The notes beneath the pieces were generated by a model. It was not told the origin of the DNA, ran no database searches, and saw nothing but the letters and a program-made list of their open reading frames with translations. A program made the position numbers and the translations under genes. From a virus, in the IMG/VR virus record IMGVR_UViG_3300035698_034612, positions 1-22,186 of that record: a DNA stretch of 22,186 nt; one strand, given 5' to 3'. Position 1 is the stretch's first letter. Each line of letters opens with the position of its first letter. Shown one piece after another: positions 8,433 to 14,840 of this stretch.

Positions 8433-8956
8433 TAGGAATCCTTTGTCGCCAGAGCGGAAACAATAAGGGTAAGCTTCCCGAGGATCTCGGGGTATTGTTT
8501 GAGTTCATTCTGTAATCGAGAGAGGATATCTGCTTTCGCTTTATTATACCCATTCTGGTAGGTTAACCGGTTCCGAGCAATCCTGGTCTGAGCTGAAGAT
8601 AACCGGTTAATAGCCAGGATCAGTTCATTGGGGTTCTCGAAGGTTACCTCATCGATAGATTGCACAAAATCAAAGATCTGCTTGGTCATGAGGTTGGTGG
8701 TAATTTCGACAACATCGGTATTCGGATTATCCCGAACGGTATCAATCAAGACTTTTGCTTCGGTGGCTGCCTTTTTGTATTGGGTGGCCACACTTTTAGA
8801 GGTTTTTATTGATCGCCTGATGGCTTCCCGGGAGATATCAAAACCTTCCTCCTGAAGGACTTTCTCAATATCTTTGATAGTCATCTTGTCCTCTTCGTAC
8901 ATCTGGACAATTCGTTCAATAATACCCATAAGGTCAGCTTTTGCTCTTCTTCCCAT
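8432..8956 (-). CDS. DUF3486 protein (Mu gp27-like, probable small terminase)
   Basis: This 174-aa protein opens with MGRRAKADL, the typical start of DUF3486. An N-terminal helix-turn-helix follows (around residues 24-50, TIKDIEKVLQEEGFDISREAIRR), which is expected to bind DNA. The rest is helical. Position directly before the large terminase is the same as Mu gp27. It is inferred to be the small terminase subunit that recognises phage DNA and hands it to the motor. It abuts its neighbours: its ATG lies at the stop of the gene before it, and its stop overlaps the TerL start. Confidence 0.85.
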   Translation of the reverse strand: MGRRAKADLMGIIERIVQMYEEDKMTIKDIEKVLQEEGFDISREAIRRSIKTSKSVATQYKKAATEAKVLIDTVRDNPNTDVVEITTNLMTKQIFDFVQSIDEVTFENPNELILAINRLSSAQTRIARNRLTYQNGYNKAKADILSRLQNELKQYPEILGKLTLIVSALATKDS

Positions 8957-9255
8957 TACAGCCCCTCCTCAACGATCACCCCGGGGTCTGTGGCTACCCC
9001 GTCGGCAAGATTAACTCCCGGAGGAAGGATCTTATAAAATCTTACCTTCTTCTCCAGCTGGGCAGGATGTTTCCGGATTATACGGTCGATGTACTTACTA
9101 TCAACTAAATATTCCAGGGCTTTCCTGATATCAGAGGGTTCATAGAACTGGTATTTGATTTTGATAATAGATTCTTCTTCTACTTGTTCCGGATAGACTG
9201 CAGATAAAAATGCAAGAATGGATCCGCGTAATACCGGGCGTCTTGAATTGATCAT
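8956..9255 (-). CDS. Small late protein in the Mu gp26 position, winged-helix-like
   Basis: This 99-aa protein has a pattern of short helices and a strand pair suggesting a winged helix (SILAFLSAVYPEQVEEESI, then EPSDIRKALEYLVDSKYIDRIIRK). It ends in an acidic tail. It holds the position of Mu gp26, between a gp25-like and a gp27-like protein, where similar small helix-turn-helix proteins occur in related phages. Its ATG overlaps the stop of the gp25-like gene (4 bp). A role in packaging or head assembly is inferred from position only. Confidence 0.65.
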   Translation of the reverse strand: MINSRRPVLRGSILAFLSAVYPEQVEEESIIKIKYQFYEPSDIRKALEYLVDSKYIDRIIRKHPAQLEKKVRFYKILPPGVNLADGVATDPGVIVEEGL

Positions 9256-9623
9256 TTTGCTACCTCATTGTGTTTCTCGACATGGCGATCAATACGCTTT
9301 CGCAATTCGCCAACTTCATATTTCCAGCCACCAAGGGCTTCATACATATCCTCTTTTGATGCGAATCGTTGCTCAATATAGGAAATCCGTAAACTTTGAT
9401 CTGCAAGTAATTGTTCTAACCGTTCGTCTCGTTTATCTGATTTTAATTCCAAATCAAGTACTTTCTTAGAGAATAAGGTGCTTTGCTGGGTAATTGATTT
9501 GGTAAGGGATTTGACGGTAAACACCAGGATACCAATGCCAATTCCAATAGCCAGGATTAACACAAACAAGGTGAAAGTTGGACCAATTCCTCCGGCAATT
9601 CGCAGAATATCTGTTATGCTCAT
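9252..9623 (-). CDS. Mu gp25-like (DUF2730-like) membrane coiled-coil protein
   Basis: This 123-aa protein has one transmembrane helix (about residues 15-36, TFTLFVLILAIGIGIGILVF). A long charged coiled coil follows and ends ELRKRIDRHVEKHNEVAK. Size, topology and position before the gp26/gp27 genes match the DUF2730/gp25 protein of Mu-like phages, whose job is not well defined. Lysis or membrane-associated roles are possible. It begins one base after the stop of the spanin-like gene and overlaps the next gene by 4 bp. Family assignment is moderate because coiled-coil sequence is low in information. Confidence 0.65.
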   Translation of the reverse strand: MSITDILRIAGGIGPTFTLFVLILAIGIGIGILVFTVKSLTKSITQQSTLFSKKVLDLELKSDKRDERLEQLLADQSLRISYIEQRFASKEDMYEALGGWKYEVGELRKRIDRHVEKHNEVAK

Positions 9624-9624
9624 C

Positions 9625-10185
9625 CTACCCCCAAATTGCCAGTGCTATGACACCCAAAAGGAGTAACAGAGTTCCTCCATCATTGATTGCTTTTTCAAAC
9701 TGCATCCACTTGATTTCTTTCTGCAAAGAGGTAATCTCATCCTCCTGAGCCTGATCCCTTTTTTCGGTTTCGTCGACGTAGTTCTGCAAGGAGCTCTTCG
9801 TTTCGCTTTGCGAGTTCTCCAATTCGTTTATTGTCTGTGAGGCTTGACTCAACTCCTCCTTCGATTTCTCCTGCTGACTCAACGATGTTTTCACATCCTC
9901 CTTCAATGGATTCAATTCGTTCCAGAGCAGACTCACTTGATTCGATAGCTGAATCGAGCTGTTCTGCACCTGAATCAACGTGCTCTCCTGCTTCTCCTGC
10001 AAGATCGATATCGTCTGTGAGTTCATCACTAACTCGATCAGGATCTCCTCCGTGCTCATCGATTCCGGATCCGGAAGATCGTTTCCGGAAAGCCCTAACG
10101 GCAATAATGCACAACACAATAATAAGACTAATACCAATAAACCAAAGTATGATTTTACTCTGCATCTCACTTCACCCCTCCTCAT
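9625..10185 (-). CDS. Spanin-like protein with signal sequence, coiled coil and C-terminal TM
   Basis: This 186-aa protein (from ATG 10185) has a basic N-terminus and a hydrophobic segment (15-33) containing a double Cys (LLLCCALLPLG). A Gln/Ser/Glu-rich coiled coil spans about residues 45-160. The last 17 residues form a transmembrane helix (TLLLLLGVIALAIWG). Signal or lipoprotein-like N-terminus, periplasmic coil and C-terminal TM is the topology of unimolecular spanins, which fuse inner and outer membranes at lysis. The lipobox is not classical, so a plain signal peptide is possible. The ATG at 10185 has no ribosome-binding site. GTG at 10170 is 6 nt after AGGAGG and is a better start (181 aa). 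The whole 142-aa gene at 10165-9737 lies inside it in another frame. Confidence 0.7.
   Translation of the reverse strand: MRRGEVRCRVKSYFGLLVLVLLLCCALLPLGLSGNDLPDPESMSTEEILIELVMNSQTISILQEKQESTLIQVQNSSIQLSNQVSLLWNELNPLKEDVKTSLSQQEKSKEELSQASQTINELENSQSETKSSLQNYVDETEKRDQAQEDEITSLQKEIKWMQFEKAINDGGTLLLLLGVIALAIWG
9737..10165 (-). CDS. Nested inner-membrane spanin-like protein
   Basis: This 142-aa protein is encoded wholly inside the 186-aa gene in a different frame. It starts with an uncleaved-looking TM helix (residues 5-24, IILWFIGISLIIVLCIIAV) followed by RAFRKRSS. A Gly/Asp-rich linker and a heptad-like coil follow (about 66-131, with repeating Ile/Leu and Glu/Ser). It ends in a basic Arg/Lys tail. 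This is the layout expected for an i-spanin. An AGGAGGGG site ends 9 nt before its ATG, the best ribosome-binding site in the area. Both overlapping frames give coherent membrane/coiled-coil proteins, which random antiphase translation rarely does. Assignment as a spanin partner is inference. Confidence 0.6.
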   Translation of the reverse strand: MQSKIILWFIGISLIIVLCIIAVRAFRKRSSGSGIDEHGGDPDRVSDELTDDIDLAGEAGEHVDSGAEQLDSAIESSESALERIESIEGGCENIVESAGEIEGGVESSLTDNKRIGELAKRNEELLAELRRRNRKKGSGSGG

Positions 10186-10190
10186 GGGAA

Positions 10191-10220
10191 AGCTGCAGCA
10201 CAGTTTAATATGCTGCAGCT
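10191..10220. repeat. Perfect 10-bp hairpin before the spanin genes
   Basis: AGCTGCAGCA (10191-10200) and TGCTGCAGCT (10211-10220) are exact inverted repeats around a 10-nt loop. They lie 6 nt before ATG 10185 and just upstream of the AGGAGGGG site on the leftward transcript. There is no real T-tract. The hairpin may insulate or tune translation of the spanin pair, or mark an RNA processing site. A terminator is less likely because essential late genes lie downstream. Confidence 0.55.
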
Positions 10221-10247
10221 GATAATCTACCTGAACAAATCTTTTTC

Positions 10248-10595
10248 TTATGCAGAGCCGGGAAGTTCAGATCGGGTTTCACTTCTAGCAGTTGGTTTGA
10301 TATCAGAGGCAACTCCCTCTTCAGAGATAATCCCTCCGACCATTTCGCCAATGATATCCAGTGATGGGGTTTTTGCACCTTTGATAATGGATTTCCCAAA
10401 AAAGGCACCAATGATGGTAAAAGACAGGAACACAATTGCCTCAACCGGGATAATTCCGGCAGCTGGGGATTTAATGTGTCCAAGGTATGTCACCGCAACA
10501 AGTGTGATGACGATGAGAAAGAAGCAGGCGATTGCCCCTATCCAGGTGCGGGACCGGTATTTGTTATACCCTGATACAGTTACACTTTTTTTCAT
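10248..10595 (-). CDS. Holin-like two-TM membrane protein
   Basis: This 115-aa protein has two transmembrane helices (about residues 18-38 and 48-70), separated by a short loop (GHIKSPAAG). A ~45-residue hydrophilic tail carries mixed charges. Small size, two TMs and position first in the late operon, directly before the spanin-like genes, suggest a holin, which permeabilises the inner membrane to trigger lysis. I see no endolysin gene beside it; one would be expected elsewhere in the phage. A GGAGGAG site lies 6 nt before the ATG. No sequence family could be confirmed, so holin is a topology- and context-based call. Confidence 0.6.
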   Translation of the reverse strand: MKKSVTVSGYNKYRSRTWIGAIACFFLIVITLVAVTYLGHIKSPAAGIIPVEAIVFLSFTIIGAFFGKSIIKGAKTPSLDIIGEMVGGIISEEGVASDIKPTARSETRSELPGSA

Positions 10596-10622
10596 ATACT
10601 CCTCCTAAACAGTGTTAGAAGT

Positions 10623-10656
10623 AGTATAGCAAAGAGTGTGCGTGAGTAAGCTCACG
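10623..10656 (-). promoter_or_regulatory. Probable late promoter with dyad at the -35 position
   Basis: On the minus strand an extended -10 element, TGC-TATACT (10631-10623), lies upstream of the holin-like gene. No good -35 hexamer is present. Instead a perfect dyad with arms CGTGAG and CTCACG (10641-10656, 4-bp centre) is centred about 20 bp upstream of the -10. Such an arrangement fits activator-dependent late promoters, as with Mor/C proteins in Mu; no Mor/C-like gene is visible in this window. Transcription would begin near 10616 and read the whole lysis/packaging operon. Confidence 0.45.
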
Positions 10657-10711
10657 GGGGACGTACTGGATTTAATAGAAATTAGGTAATATATGTGTGA
10701 TAAGAGTATAT

Positions 10712-12037
10712 TTAAGTTCCTATTGGGTTGATAAAATCAATAAGCAAAGGGCTGCTACTGTTAATTATAACTTTCCTTGAAATAAATTCAATTAATTCAA
10801 TATCATAATATAATTGCCTTGTGGCATTTGCATAGGGAAGTAAAATATCAAAATCAGCACTTGATGATTTTGTATGAACTATTCTGCATCTGATTTCATA
10901 AATTCTTTGTGAAACCTCATTAACCAAATCAGCTTTTTTATTTTTTAAAGATATTTTCTGTTTTGAAATTTTATTACCTTCATTTTCTGAATAAAAACCA
11001 AGTCGCTCATAGTCAGCCTCAAAAAAATCTCGCAGTTCTGCATTGAATGTACAGGCTGAAATTGTAGCTTTCAATTGCTCATTTTCATTTCCAAAAGCAC
11101 CACCTCCACTCGATAATTTTATTGCAGTAATAATTTTTGATATATCGGAATCTTTGTTAGGATTAAATCTTGGATCTTTTATTATATTTTGAATTTTCTG
11201 TTTCGCAGCTTTTTTGGAATATGTAGGAAAGTAAAATTCAAGAGTTTGATAAAATGCTAAGAATTGAAATGTTGGCATGTTTTTTGATTCTTTAGCATAC
11301 CAATAGAGAGACATTGATTCTAAATCATAGGCATATTTGGATTCAGATATTTTAGCAGAATTGTCAATGAACCTATACTTTCTATTTTGTTTTTTTCTTT
11401 GCTCTCCAGAGGTCTTATCAATAGTTTGAAGATAAATAGGGATTTCAAAAGCTAAATCAATTTGAAAAAATATTGAATTTGCTATAATTTCCAACCCATC
11501 TCGTGATGCATCATGAGTTTTTATATCTATATTTTCTATCCTCAAAGTAATTGTTCTTCTTGAAAATCCTCTACCACCTTTAGATCTTTTCAATAAATTA
11601 AATTCTTTGGAACCATATCCAATTGAAAGTGTAAAATTATTTGACGAAGGTAAATCAATTTTACTAACTGTTTCTGTATCAGTCTCAACTAGATTATTAC
11701 CTTCTGTATAATTAGACTTATTCATCATTTCATCTAAGGTCTTAAGAAAATGCATACCATCAAAATCAGGGCTTTTAACTTCAGCTTCAATTACTTGATC
11801 TCTTTCTGACCATATTGCCTCATATCCATCAATAAATCGAAAATTTAAAAAATCTATATTCAAACAAGACTCAACACGGTCTTCAGTTAGTGCTAATCTG
11901 CAATCAAATACCTTGCGTCCAGCTGGTACTTTAAAAACAATCCTTGATACACTATCAGGATTTTCATCACCATGGATTTCATATTTAATATTGGCTTTAT
12001 CAAATTTTTCAATTAGCAAGTCTCGTTTCATGTTCAT
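10712..12037 (-). CDS. HEPN-motif protein, candidate RNase effector
   Basis: This 441-aa soluble protein is not in a family I can name with certainty. Near its C-terminus a helix carries IYEIRCRIVH (R383-x4-H388), an exact RxxxxH catalytic motif of HEPN ribonucleases. A Thr and an all-helical stretch with Tyr-rich ends (YDIELIEFISRKVI) follow, as in HEPN folds. The ~370 residues before it mix beta and alpha segments and could be a sensor part. A large N-terminal region plus C-terminal HEPN is the layout of anti-phage proteins such as ApeA, but I claim only similarity of layout. GAGGGG precedes two possible starts: ATG 12037 at short spacing and ATG 12031 at better spacing. It follows the 187-aa membrane protein gene by 56 bp and is AT-rich. 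Confidence 0.65.
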   Translation of the reverse strand: MNMKRDLLIEKFDKANIKYEIHGDENPDSVSRIVFKVPAGRKVFDCRLALTEDRVESCLNIDFLNFRFIDGYEAIWSERDQVIEAEVKSPDFDGMHFLKTLDEMMNKSNYTEGNNLVETDTETVSKIDLPSSNNFTLSIGYGSKEFNLLKRSKGGRGFSRRTITLRIENIDIKTHDASRDGLEIIANSIFFQIDLAFEIPIYLQTIDKTSGEQRKKQNRKYRFIDNSAKISESKYAYDLESMSLYWYAKESKNMPTFQFLAFYQTLEFYFPTYSKKAAKQKIQNIIKDPRFNPNKDSDISKIITAIKLSSGGGAFGNENEQLKATISACTFNAELRDFFEADYERLGFYSENEGNKISKQKISLKNKKADLVNEVSQRIYEIRCRIVHTKSSSADFDILLPYANATRQLYYDIELIEFISRKVIINSSSPLLIDFINPIGT

Positions 12038-12093
12038 TTTCCCCTCAATAATACTATTTTATAAACTCTCTTCTCTATATTCTTTCATCCGGC

Positions 12094-12657
12094 TTACATC
12101 AATATTTCATCAAGAGAAAATTCATTACCAATAACCTGACGAAACTCAACTAATTTTTTTCTAATCTTATTCAATTCATAGCTTGATTTCATTACTGATT
12201 GTTTAGATGGCAATTGGCATCTTTTTGAGAGTCCATCTTGTTCCATTATAATAATATTATGTTGGTTATCATCTATATCTGATTTTCCAGATATACTATT
12301 TAATAATAAATTTACACGCCTACTTTTATCTTCAACTAAAATAATTAGTGGATTCAATTTATTGTCAGCATACTTAATTAATTTTGTAATTCTTTCATCC
12401 ATTAAAGTTGAATTAACTCGTGTAATAACTATTTGCTGCTCCTTCAGTTTTATTTTAAGTGAATCTATATCTAAAGTATTTCCACTATTTGCATTTTCAA
12501 TAATTGTGAGAATTTCATCACCATTATCTACAACCGTCTCGAGATTCTCACATAATTCCATAAGAAATTTTGCAATTTTTTGGCGTGTAGTTGGCTGCAA
12601 TTTTGAAATTACTGGGATTATATTTACTATTAATGCGAAGATAGCTACCCAATTCAT
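12094..12657 (-). CDS. Membrane-anchored helical protein paired with the HEPN gene
   Basis: This 187-aa protein is unrecognised. A hydrophobic helix at residues 2-20 (NWVAIFALIVNIIPVIS) should anchor it in the inner membrane. The rest is predicted helical with several coiled-coil-like segments (around 35-110) and a basic linker near 110-120. AAGGAG lies 7 nt before the ATG. It is followed after 56 bp by the HEPN-motif gene in the same direction, so the two may act together, for example as membrane sensor or immunity partner and RNase. That pairing is inferred from spacing and shared AT-rich composition, not from homology. Confidence 0.6.
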   Translation of the reverse strand: MNWVAIFALIVNIIPVISKLQPTTRQKIAKFLMELCENLETVVDNGDEILTIIENANSGNTLDIDSLKIKLKEQQIVITRVNSTLMDERITKLIKYADNKLNPLIILVEDKSRRVNLLLNSISGKSDIDDNQHNIIIMEQDGLSKRCQLPSKQSVMKSSYELNKIRKKLVEFRQVIGNEFSLDEILM

Positions 12658-12807
12658 CTTATACTCCTTTATTCTTTTAACTGATGTTAAATCCAGTCAA
12701 AAGTGAGAAAAAAATCCGGTTATTTGATATTCCCAATTTCTTTTTCAATACTATCTTCTATAACATTTTCCGTATTTTCCTCAACTCATTATGAGGTTCG
12801 ATAAATC

Positions 12808-13875
12808 TTATTCTTCTTGCTCCTGGGGATAAGGGACTTGAGGTGCTGCAAACCATCCCCTAGATGAATTATTATGCGTTAGAATGGTAGATTTTTCTGT
12901 TGTATAAACAATCCCACCTCTATGTATAAATCCTCTTATTACTGATTTTCTTGGGTGGTCACTATCTTGGGGAGAGGTACAGACAAAAGCTTCAAATTTT
13001 CTACTTTTATCATACTCCGATTGAAGACGGCTGCCTAACCAAGTATCAAGAATCTCTGTTGATACATTGTGTCTTGATCCATGGTGGGGAATTTGGATAA
13101 TATCAATCCCGGGAAGAAACAACCCTGCAGAAGGAGCATATGCTGCAGCTTCTTTTAATGCTTCACGACCTGCATCTCCAGTTAATAATATTTTTCTATC
13201 ACAGAGTTTTGCGTATTGGATTATACTCATTTCATTTTCAGTACTGGTTCCGTTAGCTGAAAATATTTCTTCTCCCCATAGAGACCTAATAAATGAGAAT
13301 ATCTTTCTAACAGTTTTTCCTAAAGCAGTCGAAAAACTTTCTTCAAGCATTTTAATAGATTCTGGAGTTTTATCTGATTCAACTATTAAATCTAAATAAC
13401 GCGTTTTTGTTGGTGCTAATACTGTAAACTCTCCAATCTTTGCAGACTGAAAAGGTTCGCGTATCGGGATCCCTTTTTCTTCTGCAATTTTTTCCAATGC
13501 TACAATTGATGGGTAAATATCTTTTAGCCTAATTTTGAGATTATCAACATTTGTAAATCTACTGAATCTGTCAATTATTTCAGCTGCATATATCCAAGGT
13601 CTTAACATCCAGAGTTCTTCAACATTATAATATTCTAAAATCTTTTTTAAACCTCCAGTATGATCAGCATCAGGGTGGGTCACTATAACAGCATCTATTT
13701 TGCTTGGAGAATCATAGTATTGATTTATATGTTCAATTATATTTTCACCATTATCTTGAAAGCCACCATCGGTAATATGAATCTGAATTTTCTCATTTTT
13801 CTCATAACGTAAAGGAATTGCATCAGCACTTTTTTTTGACTGTGTTTTCAGAAAATCAATTTCAAAAAAATCCAT
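12808..13875 (-). CDS. ComEC-type metallo-beta-lactamase fold hydrolase
   Basis: This 355-aa protein has the metallo-beta-lactamase fold of the ComEC/Rec2 C-terminal type. Metal ligands are visible in HPDADHTGG (H67, D69, D71, H72), LLTGDAG (D234) and PHHGS (H264, H265). A further His lies in SDHPRKS (H307). The motif NEMSIIQ (214-220) matches the conserved ENEMS strand of this type. There is no signal peptide or TM, so it is cytoplasmic. Related enzymes cut phosphodiester bonds in nucleic acids or nucleotides; the substrate here is unknown. It starts 3 bp after the stop of the membrane protein gene upstream, preceded by AAAGGGGA, so the two are one translational unit. The 150 bp after it (12658-12807) hold no gene or clear signal. 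Confidence 0.85.
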   Translation of the reverse strand: MDFFEIDFLKTQSKKSADAIPLRYEKNEKIQIHITDGGFQDNGENIIEHINQYYDSPSKIDAVIVTHPDADHTGGLKKILEYYNVEELWMLRPWIYAAEIIDRFSRFTNVDNLKIRLKDIYPSIVALEKIAEEKGIPIREPFQSAKIGEFTVLAPTKTRYLDLIVESDKTPESIKMLEESFSTALGKTVRKIFSFIRSLWGEEIFSANGTSTENEMSIIQYAKLCDRKILLTGDAGREALKEAAAYAPSAGLFLPGIDIIQIPHHGSRHNVSTEILDTWLGSRLQSEYDKSRKFEAFVCTSPQDSDHPRKSVIRGFIHRGGIVYTTEKSTILTHNNSSRGWFAAPQVPYPQEQEE

Positions 13876-13878
13876 AAT

Positions 13879-14376
13879 TTAGTTATCCCCTTTATTTAAA
13901 TTTTCAACTCGCTCTTTTACATATTTAGTCTGTTTCCTGTATGATAAGAGGAATAAAATAAATAGAACTATGATAATGATAAGTGGGCTCCATTTTCTTA
14001 GCCAAAACAGATGGTTTAATAATTTTTCATAGCCAGGTAGTAAAAGCAATGCTAGGAACATTGTACAAATTGTTCGGTACATATTGTTTTCTTCTGATAG
14101 TATTTCGATTTTAAAATCCAATTTGCATGCTTTTAAAAAGTATTTAGTTTCTGCAAAGTGTAAAAACCTTACTGCTTTCAAAATAGGTTCAAGAATAATA
14201 GAACCTAATCTACTTATTATTAAACCAATAAAATAATATATAAAGATATTGAGAATTATATTTTCTTGATTAAATGAGAAATTTGTAATCTTTTCTGAAA
14301 TAGCAACAAACATAACACCCGGTAATAGATAGTTAAAAATGTTGTAAGAAGAAAGTTTCTCAAATAATTCCTTCAT
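13879..14376 (-). CDS. Multi-pass membrane protein partnered with the MBL hydrolase
   Basis: This 165-aa protein has three clear transmembrane helices (about residues 40-62, 101-120 and 129-146) plus a weaker N-terminal hydrophobic stretch (13-27) containing NYLLPG. It ends in a basic tail (YRKQTKYVKERVENLNKG). The NYLLPG start and ISRLGSIILEP segment resemble conserved small membrane proteins I associate with accessory islands; no function is established. A GGAG ribosome-binding site precedes the ATG. The MBL gene begins just after its stop, so the two probably form a two-component system with a membrane part and a hydrolase. Confidence 0.7.
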   Translation of the reverse strand: MKELFEKLSSYNIFNYLLPGVMFVAISEKITNFSFNQENIILNIFIYYFIGLIISRLGSIILEPILKAVRFLHFAETKYFLKACKLDFKIEILSEENNMYRTICTMFLALLLLPGYEKLLNHLFWLRKWSPLIIIIVLFILFLLSYRKQTKYVKERVENLNKGDN

Positions 14377-14418
14377 TATCGAATCTCCATTTTTTAATTC
14401 AGTAAAAAATAAACACGA

Positions 14419-14703
14419 CTATAACATAGCCCTTATTTTCTTCAACTCCGCATTCTCTGAAGAATCAAGCAACTCATGAAGTTTGGCAAGCGTTCTATGC
14501 TGCTGAATTTCAGAAAGATCGGGATTTTTATATTGTGTGATATAACTTAAAGCCAATAACTCTTCTAAAGGTCTATTTGTAGTGTCTGCTTTTTTCATTA
14601 ATCCGAGAAAATATTGTTCCTTTTCATTTAATTGAGAAAGCTGTGTATTAAGTACAGATTTACTATTTTTGGGGTTGTTTTTATCATTGTTGACAATCTT
14701 CAA
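14419..14703 (-). CDS. Small helical protein of unknown function
   Basis: This 94-aa ORF begins at TTG 14703, with AAGGAA about 7 nt upstream; no in-frame ATG is better placed. The product has a polar Asn/Lys-rich N-terminus (residues 1-20) and then several helices (about 25-94) rich in Leu and Glu. It has no TM segment and no motif I can name. It lies between a terminator-containing spacer and the membrane/MBL pair, in the same direction. It could be a small regulator or the first gene of that operon. The coding call rests on codon-like regularity and context. Confidence 0.5.
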   Translation of the reverse strand: MKIVNNDKNNPKNSKSVLNTQLSQLNEKEQYFLGLMKKADTTNRPLEELLALSYITQYKNPDLSEIQQHRTLAKLHELLDSSENAELKKIRAML

Positions 14704-14740
14704 ATAGAGTTCCTTGAATCATCACTTCAGAAGAACTATT

Positions 14741-14831
14741 TACTCATTAACATCTTAATACAAACTATATCATGAATATTACAATGTAGGAAAGAAAAAA
14801 GCGACATACAGCTGCTTTCTTCCGTATGGTT
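14741..14831 (-). repeat. Spacer repeat copy A (terminator plus promoter-like end)
   Basis: About 90 bp are repeated at 15676-15763 with roughly 75-80% identity by eye. Shared blocks include tactcattaacat, actatatcatgaata, agaaaaaag and gacatacagc. This copy follows the 265-aa gene on its 3' side and precedes the 94-aa gene. It contains a leftward intrinsic terminator (14792-14818), followed by AT-rich sequence with a TATAGT -10-like hexamer (14769-14764). Confidence 0.75.
14792..14818 (-). terminator. Intrinsic terminator after the 265-aa gene
   Basis: On the minus strand AAAGCAGC, loop TGTAT and GTCGCTTT form an 8-bp stem with one A-C mismatch and one G-T pair. A run of Ts continuing to TTTTTTC follows. 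It lies 23 bp after the stop of the 265-aa gene and should end its transcript before the next cargo gene. Confidence 0.65.
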
Positions 14832-14840
14832 AAGAACTTT

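Noticed and set aside
9831-10208. Long plus-strand open frame rich in Ser/Pro opposite the spanin genes
   Set aside because: It is the antisense image of two overlapping coding frames with biased codons; the product is Ser/Pro/Asp low-complexity with no ribosome-binding site.
10191-10220. Terminator reading of the hairpin before the spanin genes
   Set aside because: The stem is strong but no T-tract follows, and it would cut off the packaging genes from their only visible promoter.
12658-12807. Short minus-strand frame reading EENTENVIEDSIEKEIGNIK before a stop
   Set aside because: It looks protein-like, but two stops lie just before it and no start codon is available; at best it is a remnant in the spacer after the MBL gene.
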